Positions 10,735 to 20,499 of a stretch of 21,660 nt of DNA are shown piece by piece; the first letter of the stretch is position 1, and every line of letters begins with the position of its first letter. Below the pieces are notes generated by a model. That model was not told where the DNA came from. It ran no database searches and saw only the letters and a list, made by a program, of their open reading frames with translations. This stretch comes from Bipalium vagum (Eukaryota; Platyhelminthes; Tricladida; Geoplanidae), in assembly GCA_037834085.1 (NCBI GenBank), contig JBBMKC010233834.1, forward strand, positions 1 through 21,660, in the 5' to 3' direction. The translations under genes were made by a program, and so were the position numbers.

Positions 10735-12904
10735 GTAAGTAATATTAAAAGTAGAAAATAAATGTTTTTTTAATGTTCCTTGAACTTTTTATTGAAATGA
10801 TAATTTATAATTTTAAGAAAAATAAATGAAATATTAAATTGATCATCATTGGAATTTGTTTTAATAATTTAAATAATTACAATTTTGAAAACTCACCAAA
10901 TTTAAAAATTAGTAAAGATGACATTACAAACGTTTAATGATATTTGGAAATTTAGTTTTAAATGTTACAACAGTTAATGAAGATGAAAGAGTTTTTTGAA
11001 AAAATAATTTATTTTTTATTTAGAAAAATTCAATATAAAACAAATACAAAAAGCAGCATTTTCTATATTCTATCGCGACATGTTGACTATTGAGTACCTT
11101 TGAGGCTTAGGTTTTTTCCCGATATGTAAAAAATCAAGTTAGAATATTAAATTCCAAAACTCTATTCATTCAAAGACGATGTTGATATCATTTTGGTGAT
11201 GTGTTCACGGATTTATTGTGATTCTTGACAGTAATCTAATTGCATACTCAAAGCATTTATTTATCCAATTATCATCCGACCATTGACATCGTTGAAACAA
11301 ATTGTCAAATTCAAATATCTAACATGATTTATATAGCTACACTATATAAATATTTACAGATGTATTAAAATGCTACCTAAGTGTTTTTTCTTCAAAAACT
11401 AAATATATTTATGAAACTGGAATTTAAGTTTTACCAGAGTGCTGATAAAAGTTGTGTGATATAATTTACTTTTCTTAATAAAATATTTATTAAAATTCGT
11501 TTAAAAATGAAACTTACGGATGAACTTAGTAAAATTTTTACTTTAAATAATAAATAATAAATTACTGGATGACAATAAAGTTCACGAACAAATACTTTTA
11601 CGTCTATTTTTAAACTTAAAAATTTCTAACTGTTCCTTTTCAATTGAAACGGCCATATTATAATATTGCGCTTTGATCATTTAAAAAATCAATTAATTAG
11701 GTTAATACAGTATAACAAAGCAAAGAAAGAATAACTAAATAAAGATCAGTAATATTTGATAAAAATTAATCAAAATACGATTGCCTTAATTTTATTCAAG
11801 AACTTTATCGTCACTGCAATAAATCACTTTAATTAAGTAATAATGTGTTTGAAAAGTATTTAAAAGATTCCCGGATAATATTGGATTTTAATTTATATTT
11901 TACTTAATTCCATACAGATATTTGAACCGATGTAAAGTTTCAAACAAAGAGAGAGAAATGACCAAAAAGAATAAAAGAACCCTTTATAGAACTAAGATTC
12001 TTAGGAAAGATAGTTAAGGAATGATAGATGGGAATTTTTTCTAAATTTATGCCTTTATGACTTATGAGAATTGAAATAACACTCTACAATTTGTAAATTA
12101 TATTAAAGTTTTAAAAAAGGCCCATTTTTATTTATAGTAGACACTAGGCGATAGAGTAGTATAAGAAAGAATACTTTAAATTAGATAAAATACTTACATA
12201 AAGATCACCATATATACTGACTGTCTCTTTAAACGACTTTGGTTAAGAATTTCTAAAGCAAAATACAGACTAAGTGTTCTTATGGGCAACCTTTCATATT
12301 TGATTAAAAGGAAGAATATAAAAGAACAATTAGGAAAATTCGTTTAAAGGCAATATTTCCTATTAGTCGACATTATTTCGATGGACAAAAATTGTAAATG
12401 TTTCCCTTGCTTCACCACATATGTGATTTTGGACATTATGCTGATTCCTCTTGTACTGTTTGAGATTTCTAATCTCAACCTTTACAATCACAATATAATT
12501 CTTTGATATAATCATTTTTTATACTTGGGTTTCTTGTTGAATATGAATATCCTTTTTGAAACATGATGCATCTGTAAGAGTATTTTCCAAGCAGCTTCAG
12601 TATTTAATAGTCGGAAAATCTTTTTCTTTTTTAAATTAATTAAAATCTTAGATCGGAATAAATAACCTGTATAGTACATTTCAAAGTTAAAGAGTAATAT
12701 GTAAGATACATGTAAAGTTCTTATTAATAATTAACATTATTTGGAAGTGGGGTTAGGCGAAATAATTATTACAAAGGAATCAGTGTTAGATCCTGGACAC
12801 CATAATATTTTTAAACCGAATCCACGATCACCATTAAAAAACACCAAATACTTTTTTCATTTCACTGCAAATAAATAATTAAAATTCATAAAACTTTTTT
12901 GTTA
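10735..12904 (+). other. 5' part of the large intron, no gene recognised
   Basis: AT-rich sequence with no convincing exon or transposase block on either strand. Confidence 0.6.
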
Positions 12905-13105
12905 GTTAATATGTTTTCGCGTAAGTATTCTGCCAAGTTTGATTTCATTACCGGAAGGAACTTAATTTTCTTTTCCGTGCATTTCTGTGTTAGCAATATG
13001 ATATCATGATAGGTTTTAAACTCAACGCCAACCATAACCAGTGCAATTAATGATTACCCATCTGGCTTCTGTCTTTTGATTTACAAGAGGAGAAATATCA
13101 AATAT
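12905..13105 (-). pseudogene. Possible Tc1-like transposase fragment (weak)
   Basis: On the minus strand one frame gives KIFDISPLVNQKTEARWV, which resembles the KIFTVDAV-N-QNDRW block around the first catalytic Asp of some Tc1-like transposases. A second frame then stays open for about 57 codons, with ALVMVGVEFKTYH and, later, FLPVMKSNLAEYL, which resembles VMV-GVV-S-GK and V-SAEYL in the same families. The two pieces need one frame change. No downstream DN or E motif is visible, so the assignment rests on two moderate matches. Confidence 0.35.
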
Positions 13106-13899
13106 TTGGAAGTAATCAATTTTACATTGCTTGAATATTCCAGAGGAAAAATATGCTGACTTGATTCTGTTTTCCAACATAAACAAGTTAAAGTCAAAAA
13201 ATAAAGTTTGATACTTACATTATGACATTTTTAAATTTGTCAAGGTCATTTTAAAATGTTAGTTTAATGCCAAGAGTTTATATTAATTTAATAACGCTTT
13301 TTGTTTAAAATATCGTAAAATTCAAATTAAACCCTCTTAGATCAATAAGTTTTTGAAAAATTAAGATTGCGAACTTTTTCACTGTCATAAAATAACTTAG
13401 AATTTTTTAGTTACATATTTTTTAATAATGAATTTTCGTACATTGTTAACGTGATCTAAGAAAAATTAAATGCTGAAAAAAGGATACCTCTGCTTACAGC
13501 GCATAAAATCCAAAAATATCAAAATGACATATCATGAAAATATTTTATTATTTAAATTTATAATAAAAAGGACTGTTTTCTTAATAAATTCTCAAGAGTT
13601 TATCTGAGAAGCAGGAGTAATTTAATTTTGAGTCTTATCATTGTTAAAATATCAATTAATACCAGATATTGTTTTTTATATTCATGTTTATATTCAGTTG
13701 CTCCCAAAAGTCAGTTGACAAGCCTATATAGTTTGTATTTTAGCGAATATTTTTTAAAAGTTTAATTACATGAGATTTCATGTGATACATACCTTGAATA
13801 TTAAGGATTAAAAGTACACCAATTTTACTGGATATTGAGGACATTTTATTTGCCAAAGTTAAGCTTAACAATTTATCCCAAGCATAAGTAAGTTAACAA

Positions 13900-14395
13900 A
13901 TATTTGAATATGTGGCAAAGAGTCCGTAAGATCCAACTAATGGTGTGTTCTCTTTGAATTTGAATACATCACACATTTTCCATTCTACATCAATATTAGT
14001 TCGAAAAAAGCTCTATTTTTAGCCTACTATTATGATAACTAAATATTTTCAGTCACCGGAATTTAAACTCTCATGTTAAATCACTTGAAACCCATTTGCT
14101 TAACTTCCATCCTTTCCAATCTGATGCACATGCCTTCTAATTATTTCTTCGTTGATATTAAATATCAATCCAAGTTTTTTACATGTCAATACTCAAATCT
14201 AACCTAATTTTTTTCAATCATCATTGTTTATGGAAACTGGTCTCCCAAATCTGGGTTCACCTTCCAGATTCTATTTGCCAATATAAACTTTTGGAACTAA
14301 TTAGGAACAGTTTTTTTTACTGTGCCTTCTTCAAATGCTAAAACAATTTTTTTCGACGCGTTTCTGATGCATCAGATACAAGCTTGAATTAATAA
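13900..14395 (-). pseudogene. Mariner transposase N-terminal remnant
   Basis: Minus-strand pieces in order: KKIVLAFEEGTVKKTVPN with a stop where Trp is expected, then FQKF; NLEGEPRFGRPVSINNDD (about 14213-14266); TCKKLGLIFNINEEIIRR then HVHQIGKD (about 14105-14185); and, more decayed, VMYSNSKRTHH with LDLTDSLPH (about 13900-13970). These match the mariner order of first HTH with WF-KF, the GRP linker, the second HTH ending in HLH-(I/L)G, and the EKW-(V/L)Y-N--R---W region. Several stops and at least two frame changes occur. The catalytic C-terminal half was not recognised below 13900. Old copy, antisense to the host gene. Confidence 0.72.
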
Positions 14396-14929
14396 AATAA
14401 ACAGGAATGACTGATTAGATTTCTAATCAAAAATTATCCAAAATACGATTATAACATTTTAAAATATGAACAAACATATTTGATTTTAAATAATGTATTT
14501 AAACAAAGTTTTTGTACAAGAAAATAATAAATTATTCGTTGAAATATAAATTACAAAATCGGGAAAATCTTAATTGGACATCCAATTTAGCACTATAACA
14601 AAATTCACAAAAGATTTAATTCATAATGATTTGCATTGTGAATAAGACTTTCCCTAATAATTCTCAACTGTTTTTATTATCAAACCCCATCTATTTCCGA
14701 TGATGTTGAAGTGCTATGTAAGATAAGCAACCATGAAAGTTGTTAACCGGCTATCTCATTTATCTTTAAAAGACATTTTGTTCTCCTTTCCAAATCCTCT
14801 AAACTCTCCCTTGTATATTTATTATATATTTCAAATTTCATTTGAATAATTAATAACATTTTTTGTTCAGCTGTCTTCCATTATACCCACTTTGTGAAAA
14901 ATTATCTTGTCAGTCAAAAATTAAAATAA

Positions 14930-15270
14930 TTGCATATTTTTATAATAAAATGTGACAAATTCAACGAATTACCAATTTTTTATTATAAATATTTTTTATT
15001 ATAAATATTTTTTTTAAAATATTATTTATCTATAAATAATTTTAAATATTACATTATAATTTTATAATTATAATAATTATAATATTATTAATACAAAAAT
15101 ATAAATCTTTATCTTATCTAAACTATTAATTTCATGATTTTAGAAAGCTTTTTTTATAATTATATATATTATATATTATTTAAATTATTATTAAATAATT
15201 TAATATTATTAAATTAAATTTTATTAATTATTTTTAAATAAATGATAAATAAATATTTATTAATACATAT
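14930..15270. other. Extremely AT-rich tract with many short palindromes
   Basis: Almost only A and T, with TTATAATTATAA-type palindromes that could fold back. No gene seen. Confidence 0.8.
14976..15015 (+). repeat. 16-bp tandem duplication in an AT-rich tract
   Basis: TTTTTTATTATAAATA occurs twice in direct succession (14976-14991 and 14992-15007) and is followed by a further T run. Confidence 0.85.
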
Positions 15271-15904
15271 AAAATATTCCATCAGCTGAAATATTTCAGA
15301 TAAATTCTTATAAATATTTTCCAATGCTTCCTTTCGGATTTATTATTATTATAATAAATGCTTTTTTCCGGAACATTTTTTATCTCGTTCTTAAAAATGA
15401 TTTATATCAAGAGAAAAAATTTTAAATATTATTATTTTTTTTCATATTTATGATTTTTATTTAAACAAGAAAATAATTTTAAACTGCTCAAGTGTAACTA
15501 AATTTTCGAGCTGATATTTTATTCATGAGCTGAGCAAAATAAAAAACTTTAAAATATTAACCAAACATTTAATTATTTTTATATTTTTTAAATTAATTCG
15601 AAAGTTTTAAAAATGCTTCATTTTAACTAAATAACATAAAAAAGTGAATGAAGTGCCTTGATATTTCTTTCCTATTATTTATTTTCTATATGTTTTTATT
15701 TATTTATTTTAATGGCGTGTGTTTAGAGGGAACTTGAAGATATTTCCTATTAAAGAATATTTGCACTAGAATTGTAACCATATCCGATAATGATTACATA
15801 GTTTTGACTACAAAGTAAGATTCAACAAAGTAAGTTGTCAGAGTCTAAAAAAGAACAAAAATAGCGGTTTATGAAAGATTGTTGAAAATTAGTTCAGTTG
15901 ATGA

Positions 15905-16515
15905 TAAGCTTAGGCCATCAAAGGAAATCGGTCGTTAAACTCTAGATCACCATAGAAGTCCCTGAGAGAAATGATGTATTCAAACAAGACCTCGTTCCGA
16001 TCAAAGTGGAAAGGACAATCAGACATGATTTTATGAAGATTTAATCTGTAAACGAGGTTTAATCTGTTTAAACGAGGTTTCTGTTCTCCTTTTTCCCCAG
16101 ACCACAATCGCCTAGTAGAAGATTCACATAGGTCTTCACCAGTAATTACGAATTTAAAAGAATCTTCTTACGACCCATATTATGGGATACCAAATTCATC
16201 AATTATTGAATAAATACTTCCACCAGATATTCCGGCAGCCTTAGAAAATTCAATTATCATTATACATAGCTTATCACGGATTTATTCAAAAAGAAGTTCA
16301 GAATTTTAATCGCTAATACTGGTGGATGGTTTTCACTTCTAAGCTTGTCTTAAATATTGGAATCTTCGTTTTTAATCGATTTATACATTTTCTAGCATTG
16401 CTAACACCAATTGTCTCACTTTTGTATACATTACTGTGAAAATCTAGTTGATGATTTTTCGCAGCGTTGTTTTCACCAGATTTAAACAAAAGATATACCA
16501 TATGCCCTTGTTTTA
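15905..16515 (-). pseudogene. Mariner transposase 5' half remnant
   Basis: On the minus strand from about 16501: HMVYLLFKSGENNAAKN, then VYKSETIGVSNARKCINR and LKTKI, fitting the mariner N-terminal HTH (VMLF-FK-G-NAAE---I--VYG--T-S-STAR-WF-RFK). Next come IEFSKAAGISGGSIYSII with DEFG (second HTH, about 16190-16245), FVITGED (the (V/I)TGDEKW block, about 16140), and NLHKIMSDCPFHFDRNEVL then FEYIIS, which fits NLHPHKIML-VWWDRNGVL-YEII. Frame changes and stops separate these. The DNARPH and PSDYHLF blocks were not found below 15905. A local tandem duplication (16043-16080) lies inside it. Antisense to the host gene. Confidence 0.7.
16043..16080 (+). repeat. Short tandem duplication inside the mariner fossil
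   Basis: AATCTGT followed by (TT)AAACGAGGTTT occurs twice in a row, the first copy lacking two bases. On the minus strand it duplicates the RLNL peptide (PRLNRLNLVYRLNLH), so it is probably replication slippage after insertion. Confidence 0.7.
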
Positions 16516-17419
16516 TTTTCGTACTAATTTCAGGGTCTACGATATTTAAAGTAATATATTTAAACAAAAATAGTAATATTATTCTAAAATTATAATTCTT
16601 CATATTTATAAATGAAAAGGTTGTTATGTATAAACATCAATATTTTAAATTGTTTGATAATTTCGAGAAACGTAAGTAAAACCAATCGTTGTAAATATAT
16701 GAACATTTTATACTCACAAGAAAAACATTATAATAGGTGACATGATATGGATAAGTATAGAAAAAAATATATATATATATATTTCCTGCTTGTGGGCATA
16801 AGTCAAAAAATAGGTACGAAACTCAAAACTGTTTATTGAGAAAGGGGTTAGCGTGAGGATCTAGTTTCTTCCCAAACCCTTTTCTATGCGGATAATAAAT
16901 GCAACTATGATGGCCCAATTATTTCCTTCAGTCCGAAATTTAGATGAAAGAAATTTTTTTGAGATATAGATACCCTCTGCAATCTCACAGTATTTATTAC
17001 TTAATTTGGAGCTTTCTCTTTTTTATAACTTTTTTCATACCATATGAAAACCATATTTTTCATGTCATCTAACAAAAGATTTAATGATCTCCCAAGAACC
17101 TCATCGTTTATTGTATGATATTACCTGCACTTGAAATTATAATGCTTTTTATATTCCATCGGTCACTATGCTGACCTCTTGACTGAAACCAAAACATTTA
17201 ATCAATCTCTTAATTAGACAATAACCGTTTAAAAATTCAATGATTTCTGAAAGTCAAAATGAATGTTTATTACAAATACCTTCCATCATTATTAACACTT
17301 TCCATACTGAAGATAACGTATTCACAGTTCGTTTTATAAAAATTCAATTGGTTTCCAGAAACTCCGCAACTTTAGGTACTTTTTGATTATCTGTATTATT
17401 CCTTAAGCCCTGGTCTAAG
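16516..17419 (+). other. Large intron, no gene recognised
   Basis: Contains the (AT)8 run and, towards its right end, a possible decayed continuation of the Tc1-like fragment at 17420-17610. No splice-bounded exon seen. Confidence 0.55.
16767..16782. repeat. (AT)8 microsatellite
   Basis: Eight perfect AT units after a run of seven A bases. Confidence 0.95.
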
Positions 17420-17610
17420 AGACCGTGTTAAAGCTACCAAAAAATGATTCCCAAGGATTGATGTCTAGTGAGCGTGACGGTTTCGGTAATACATGAAACC
17501 TCAGGTTTTTAACATGCTGGCCTACGGTCTTGTAACAATAGACCCACTTGTGATATAGCAACTTCTTCCATATACCTGGCCATTTTGTGGCCATTTGGCG
17601 AAGTCAGATT
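17420..17610 (-). pseudogene. Possible Tc1-like transposase fragment with DxNPxE motif
   Basis: On the minus strand: NLRFHVLPKPSRSLDINPWE, followed by SFFGSF. Tc1-like transposases read V-VL-WP--SPDLNPIE-LWG at the third catalytic block, so VLPKPSRSLDINPWESFFG fits with the catalytic Glu codon at 17448-17450. About 40 residues upstream MATKWPGIWKK with LLYHKW is in the same frame, but the DN-(A/D)P-H block is not clear. Sequence after it towards 17230 has several stops. The short single match limits confidence. Confidence 0.5.
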
Positions 17611-18547
17611 AACTGCATTACTTGATCTTAACAAAGATTGCCATTAACAGTTCAAGTTTCTTTTATTCTTTTTCTTTCCTTCATTTTCTTTTTAATTATA
17701 TTTATTGATTACAGTGCTTCATAATACATAATATTTTTATAATTGTATAATTCACCCAAAAAATGAAAATTTCGTTCCAACTTGAATTGGTTGACAGGTT
17801 GACACAAAGGCCTCCAAGTGTTTGATTTGCTGAACTCTGAACTTCTCTCTGAACTTCTATAACAAAAGAAGTTATATTATTTTTTTCAAAAATTTATCAA
17901 GTGATTTTTTCTTTATGCTTCTTTAAGCAGAATCATAAGGTACCCCTTTCCTACTTCTGAATCTTTCCCATATTGATTTATGATTTGTATAGAGAGAAAC
18001 AAATTGTCTTAGCACTTTCACATTGTCTTCAAATATTTTAATTCTTTTTCTAATTCATATCAAAATGTCTTGTTCTGAATTGATGAGTTCCTTTAGTTAG
18101 ACCAAGCTTCTACAATAAGCTTCTACAACCAACTTATCAAAAGCATTTTATTCAAATTGAACATGGATAAAGTCTTTTACAAATGTCATGTCGGGCCTAG
18201 ATTTATCACCTGAAACGTAAAATAAAATATAAACTTTTTCACCTCAAGCTTTAATGATACAGAAACCGAAAGATATAACAAAAAGGAGATATTTAAAGGA
18301 GATAAATCTTTGTTTTGGACCTGTTTTCACAAAGATTTCAAAGACTTGAGATTTATAATGGAATTTCAATGAACGTGTAATTATGCACCTTCAGTTTAAA
18401 TGGAAAAAAAACAACATGGATGACGACTATTTTCTCAGAAAAAATTAAATGTTTCATCAACACAATAAAAGATAAATAAGAAAATAGTGAATAAGAAAAC
18501 TTGTGGGTTTTCTAATTATAAATATCTATTTATAATATAATATAATA
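17611..18547 (+). other. Large intron before the mariner
   Basis: AT-rich. A 13-bp near-duplication (AAGCTTCTACAA twice) sits at about 18105-18127. On the minus strand TTTACGTTTCAG is followed by about 20 open codons ending in TAA (near 18211 down to 18150), a possible but unsupported terminal exon. Confidence 0.5.
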
Positions 18548-18576
18548 TTAGGTAACCAATAAAGGTCGTGCGGTTT
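18548..18576 (+). repeat. Left terminal inverted repeat of the mariner
   Basis: A 29-bp arm starting TTAGGTAACC and ending GTGCGGTTT. It pairs with 19768-19796 with a single mismatch at 18565 (G here, T in the reverse complement of the other arm). It is adjacent to TA at 18546-18547. It lies at the 3' end of the transposase gene. Confidence 0.93.
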
Positions 18577-18608
18577 AAGCTCAAAAATAACGAAACACAA
18601 ATACAAAA

Positions 18609-19625
18609 TCAGTCATCGAAATAATCACCGCCACACTTTATAATATTCTGCCAACATGTCACTAAATGTTGTATGCCGGTATTTTGTAAAAATCTTTCGA
18701 TTATGAATCGAAAAAATTGCGGAGGGCATCGATAACAGTATCCCGAGTTTGGAATTGCCGCTGCCTCATAAAATTGTCCAGAGATCGGAAAAGATGGTAA
18801 TCACTTTGGTAAATATCTGGATAATAAGGTGGATGTGGTAATGTTTCACAGCCAAGCTCAGAAAATTTTTCATGTGTTAATCTTGCGATATGAGGCCTGG
18901 CGTTATCTTCTAAGAAGAGCACATTCTTTCGATTGATCAAAGAAGGTTGTTTCTGGATAAGTGCTGCTTTTACACGCACAAGCTGATCACAATAGACTGC
19001 AGCGGTGATGGTTTGACCACTTTCCAAGAATTCATAATGAATAATTTCGGCTGTTGTCCATCAAACACACAATAAAATTTTTTTTGGATGTAAGGGGTTC
19101 TTAGGAGAATGCAGTTGAGGATAACCCATGACGAGATCGCTTATTTTTGCTGAATAATAGCCCTTTTTCGTCGAAGGTTAATAATCAATCGAGAAAGGAC
19201 TCTGTTTATATCTTGATAAGTTTGCTGAACAAATGGAAAAGCGGCTTATTTTGTTGGATTCTGACAAATCATGTAGGACCCATTTGCTTAATTTCCGCTT
19301 ATTACCCAGCTGGTGAAGGTAAACCCGAATGGTTTCGTCGCTCACATTAGACTTTTTGCAAGCTCTAAGCACGTTTAACTGGATTTGCATCGATCACTTC
19401 TTTGAGATTGTTGTTATCAATGACCGTTGGTCTTCCAGAACGTGCTTCACCGGTTAGGCTGAAATCCCTCAATGAAAATTTTTTAAACCACTTTTGTGCT
19501 GCACGATCACTTACAGCATCATCTCCAAACTCCCTACATATTTTTCGCGCAGCTTCGGCAGCTTTCGTGCCAAGTTCGTATTCATAGAGTAAACTACTTC
19601 GAATAAGCGCTTTTTATGAGGTCAT
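18609..19625 (-). pseudogene. Mariner transposase pseudogene (DD34D)
   Basis: The transposase would cut and paste the element at TA sites. From the ATG at 19623-19625 to the TGA at 18609-18611 there is room for about 339 codons, close to the family's usual 340-350. N-terminal HTH region: KAAEAARKICREFG, then WFKKFS, then EARSGRP; second HTH: SDETIRVYLHQLG. Catalytic residues remain visible: the Asp of DEK (19170-19172), the Asp of EDNARPHIA (18905-18907) and the Asp of SDYHLFRSL (18800-18802), the last two separated by exactly 34 residues, which is the mariner signature. The C-terminus reads GIQHLVTCWQNII then GGDYFDD. It is broken: the fourth codon is TAA (19614-19616), a TAG follows NPVKRA (19364-19366), there are further stops near 19170 and in the middle (CV*W), and at least three frameshifts. 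It cannot make active transposase. Confidence 0.93.
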
Positions 19626-19767
19626 TTTGACTAAGTAATTGAAGTTTTAAAATAATCTTTTCTAATTTTTTTAAAAATCAATTGAAAGAAAAAATATTAC
19701 CTAACCGAAATAAAACAATATAAATAATTCCTATCAATAAAATCTATCATAATAGGCGGTATTAAAA

Positions 19768-19796
19768 AAACCGCACGAACTTTATTGGTTACCTAA
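19768..19796 (-). repeat. Right terminal inverted repeat of the mariner
   Basis: The 29-bp partner of 18548-18576, with TA at 19797-19798. It lies upstream of the transposase start codon, so it would hold the 5' transposase-binding site. Confidence 0.93.
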
Positions 19797-19839
19797 TATA
19801 AAGGAGTGCCTTATTAACATTATAATTCTTTAGAAAAGT

Positions 19840-20310
19840 AATAATAATTGTTTAAAAATTTAATTACAATTATTTTTTAATATTATATGAAATACTTCTC
19901 TCACAGAATTAAAACTATGTACTATTAATGTTAATTAATTTTTAACTATTAAATTAATTATTTTATTATAAATTATTTTTACTGTTTTAATTTATACATT
20001 ATAAAATAATATTTATTTTTTAATTATTAAAAATTAAAAATAAAAATTATTTTCTAAAATTTAAATTTGACAAATTAAATTTGAATAGTTTGATAAATCT
20101 GACTGAAAATTAAAGTTATTTATTTTATTTATTTATTTTACTTAAAAAATCCTTAAAAAATTCCTCTTTTATTGATTGCAAACCAAAATATGTTAACACA
20201 GTTAAAAGATAATAAAGGAAATACAATTTAATTATATTAATATTTTTTTTACATATTAAAAAAAAGTAAAATATTAAATAAAATAAAAATATGAATAAAT
20301 TTTATTTTGA
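19840..20310. other. Extremely AT-rich tract upstream of exon B
   Basis: Low-complexity A/T sequence fills most of the gap between the mariner and exon B. It includes TTTA repeats near 20117-20141 and ends in the polypyrimidine part of the exon B acceptor. Confidence 0.75.
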
Positions 20311-20313
20311 CAG

Positions 20314-20499
20314 GCTTTTCAACAGGGTTTGATTGGAAGAAATTATGTTTGGATCATATTTGGGCAAGGACATTATTCCAAAAATCCATTTATTAAAAAA
20401 AATAAAATAGACTGCCAAATGAAGTCCACTTTCCAGTACCACATTGCCCTTGACTACCTTCCCTTCTGGAATGAAGAAATGCATTCAATTTCCAATTTG
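20314..20499 (+). CDS. Exon B of the same GABA-B receptor-like gene (extracellular lobe)
   Basis: A 186-bp exon, 62 codons in phase 0, preceded by TTTATTTTGACAG and followed by GTAACTTT. It is stop-free. Residues 1-15 (AFQQGLIGRNYVWII) align with the family segment AY---(L/M)YG-KY-W(I/F)(I/L). Cys34 (in KIDCQ) sits where a conserved Cys lies, and HIALDYLPF plus HSISN near the end fit GYIGVDFEPL and KTISG of human GABBR2. YVWII and the DYLPF stretch favour a subunit 2-like receptor over subunit 1, whose version reads WFLIGWY and TTE. An unusual point is GQG where most family members have GWY; the usual AMEG before the YI strand is also absent. The exon is a few residues shorter than the human counterpart. 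Its divergence suggests a lineage-specific paralogue or fast-evolving copy, but reading frame and splice sites are intact. The next exon is not seen before the window ends. Confidence 0.87.

Larger units (their letters stand above)
14396..15904 (+). other. Middle of the large intron, no gene recognised
   Basis: Low-complexity sequence including the AT-rich tract at 14930-15270 and TTTA repeats near 15697-15710. The missing C-terminal half of the mariner at 15905-16515 was looked for here and not found. Confidence 0.6.
18548..19796 (-). mobile_element. Near full-length mariner transposon (1,249 bp), antisense to the host gene
   Basis: The ends are 29-bp terminal inverted repeats at 18548-18576 and 19768-19796 that differ at one base (28/29 identical). 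They begin TTAGGTAACC, a start typical of mariner elements. A TA dinucleotide flanks each side (18546-18547 and 19797-19798), the expected target-site duplication. Length is in the usual 1.25-1.3 kb mariner range. The interior codes a single transposase on the minus strand, now broken. Good TIR conservation with a degraded ORF indicates a fairly recent but already inactive copy. It lies in the host intron about 0.5 kb upstream of exon B. Confidence 0.93.
10735..20313 (+). other. Intron between exons A and B of the GABA-B-like gene
   Basis: The 9,579-bp intron opens with GTAAGT and closes with TTTTGACAG, and it is phase 0. It is filled mainly by AT-rich sequence and minus-strand Tc1/mariner remains (about 12905-13105, 13900-14395, 15905-16515, 17420-17610 and 18548-19796). 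Its boundaries follow from the two exons that align consecutively to one receptor domain. An unrecognised short exon inside it is possible but not required by the alignment, because exon A's Cys-Lys runs directly into exon B's Ala-Phe. Confidence 0.75.

Noticed and set aside
19402-19587. Plus-strand 61-codon frame
   Set aside because: Shadow of the mariner transposase on the minus strand.
20302-20484. Minus-strand 60-codon frame across exon B
   Set aside because: Shadow of the plus-strand receptor exon, which has splice sites and family motifs.
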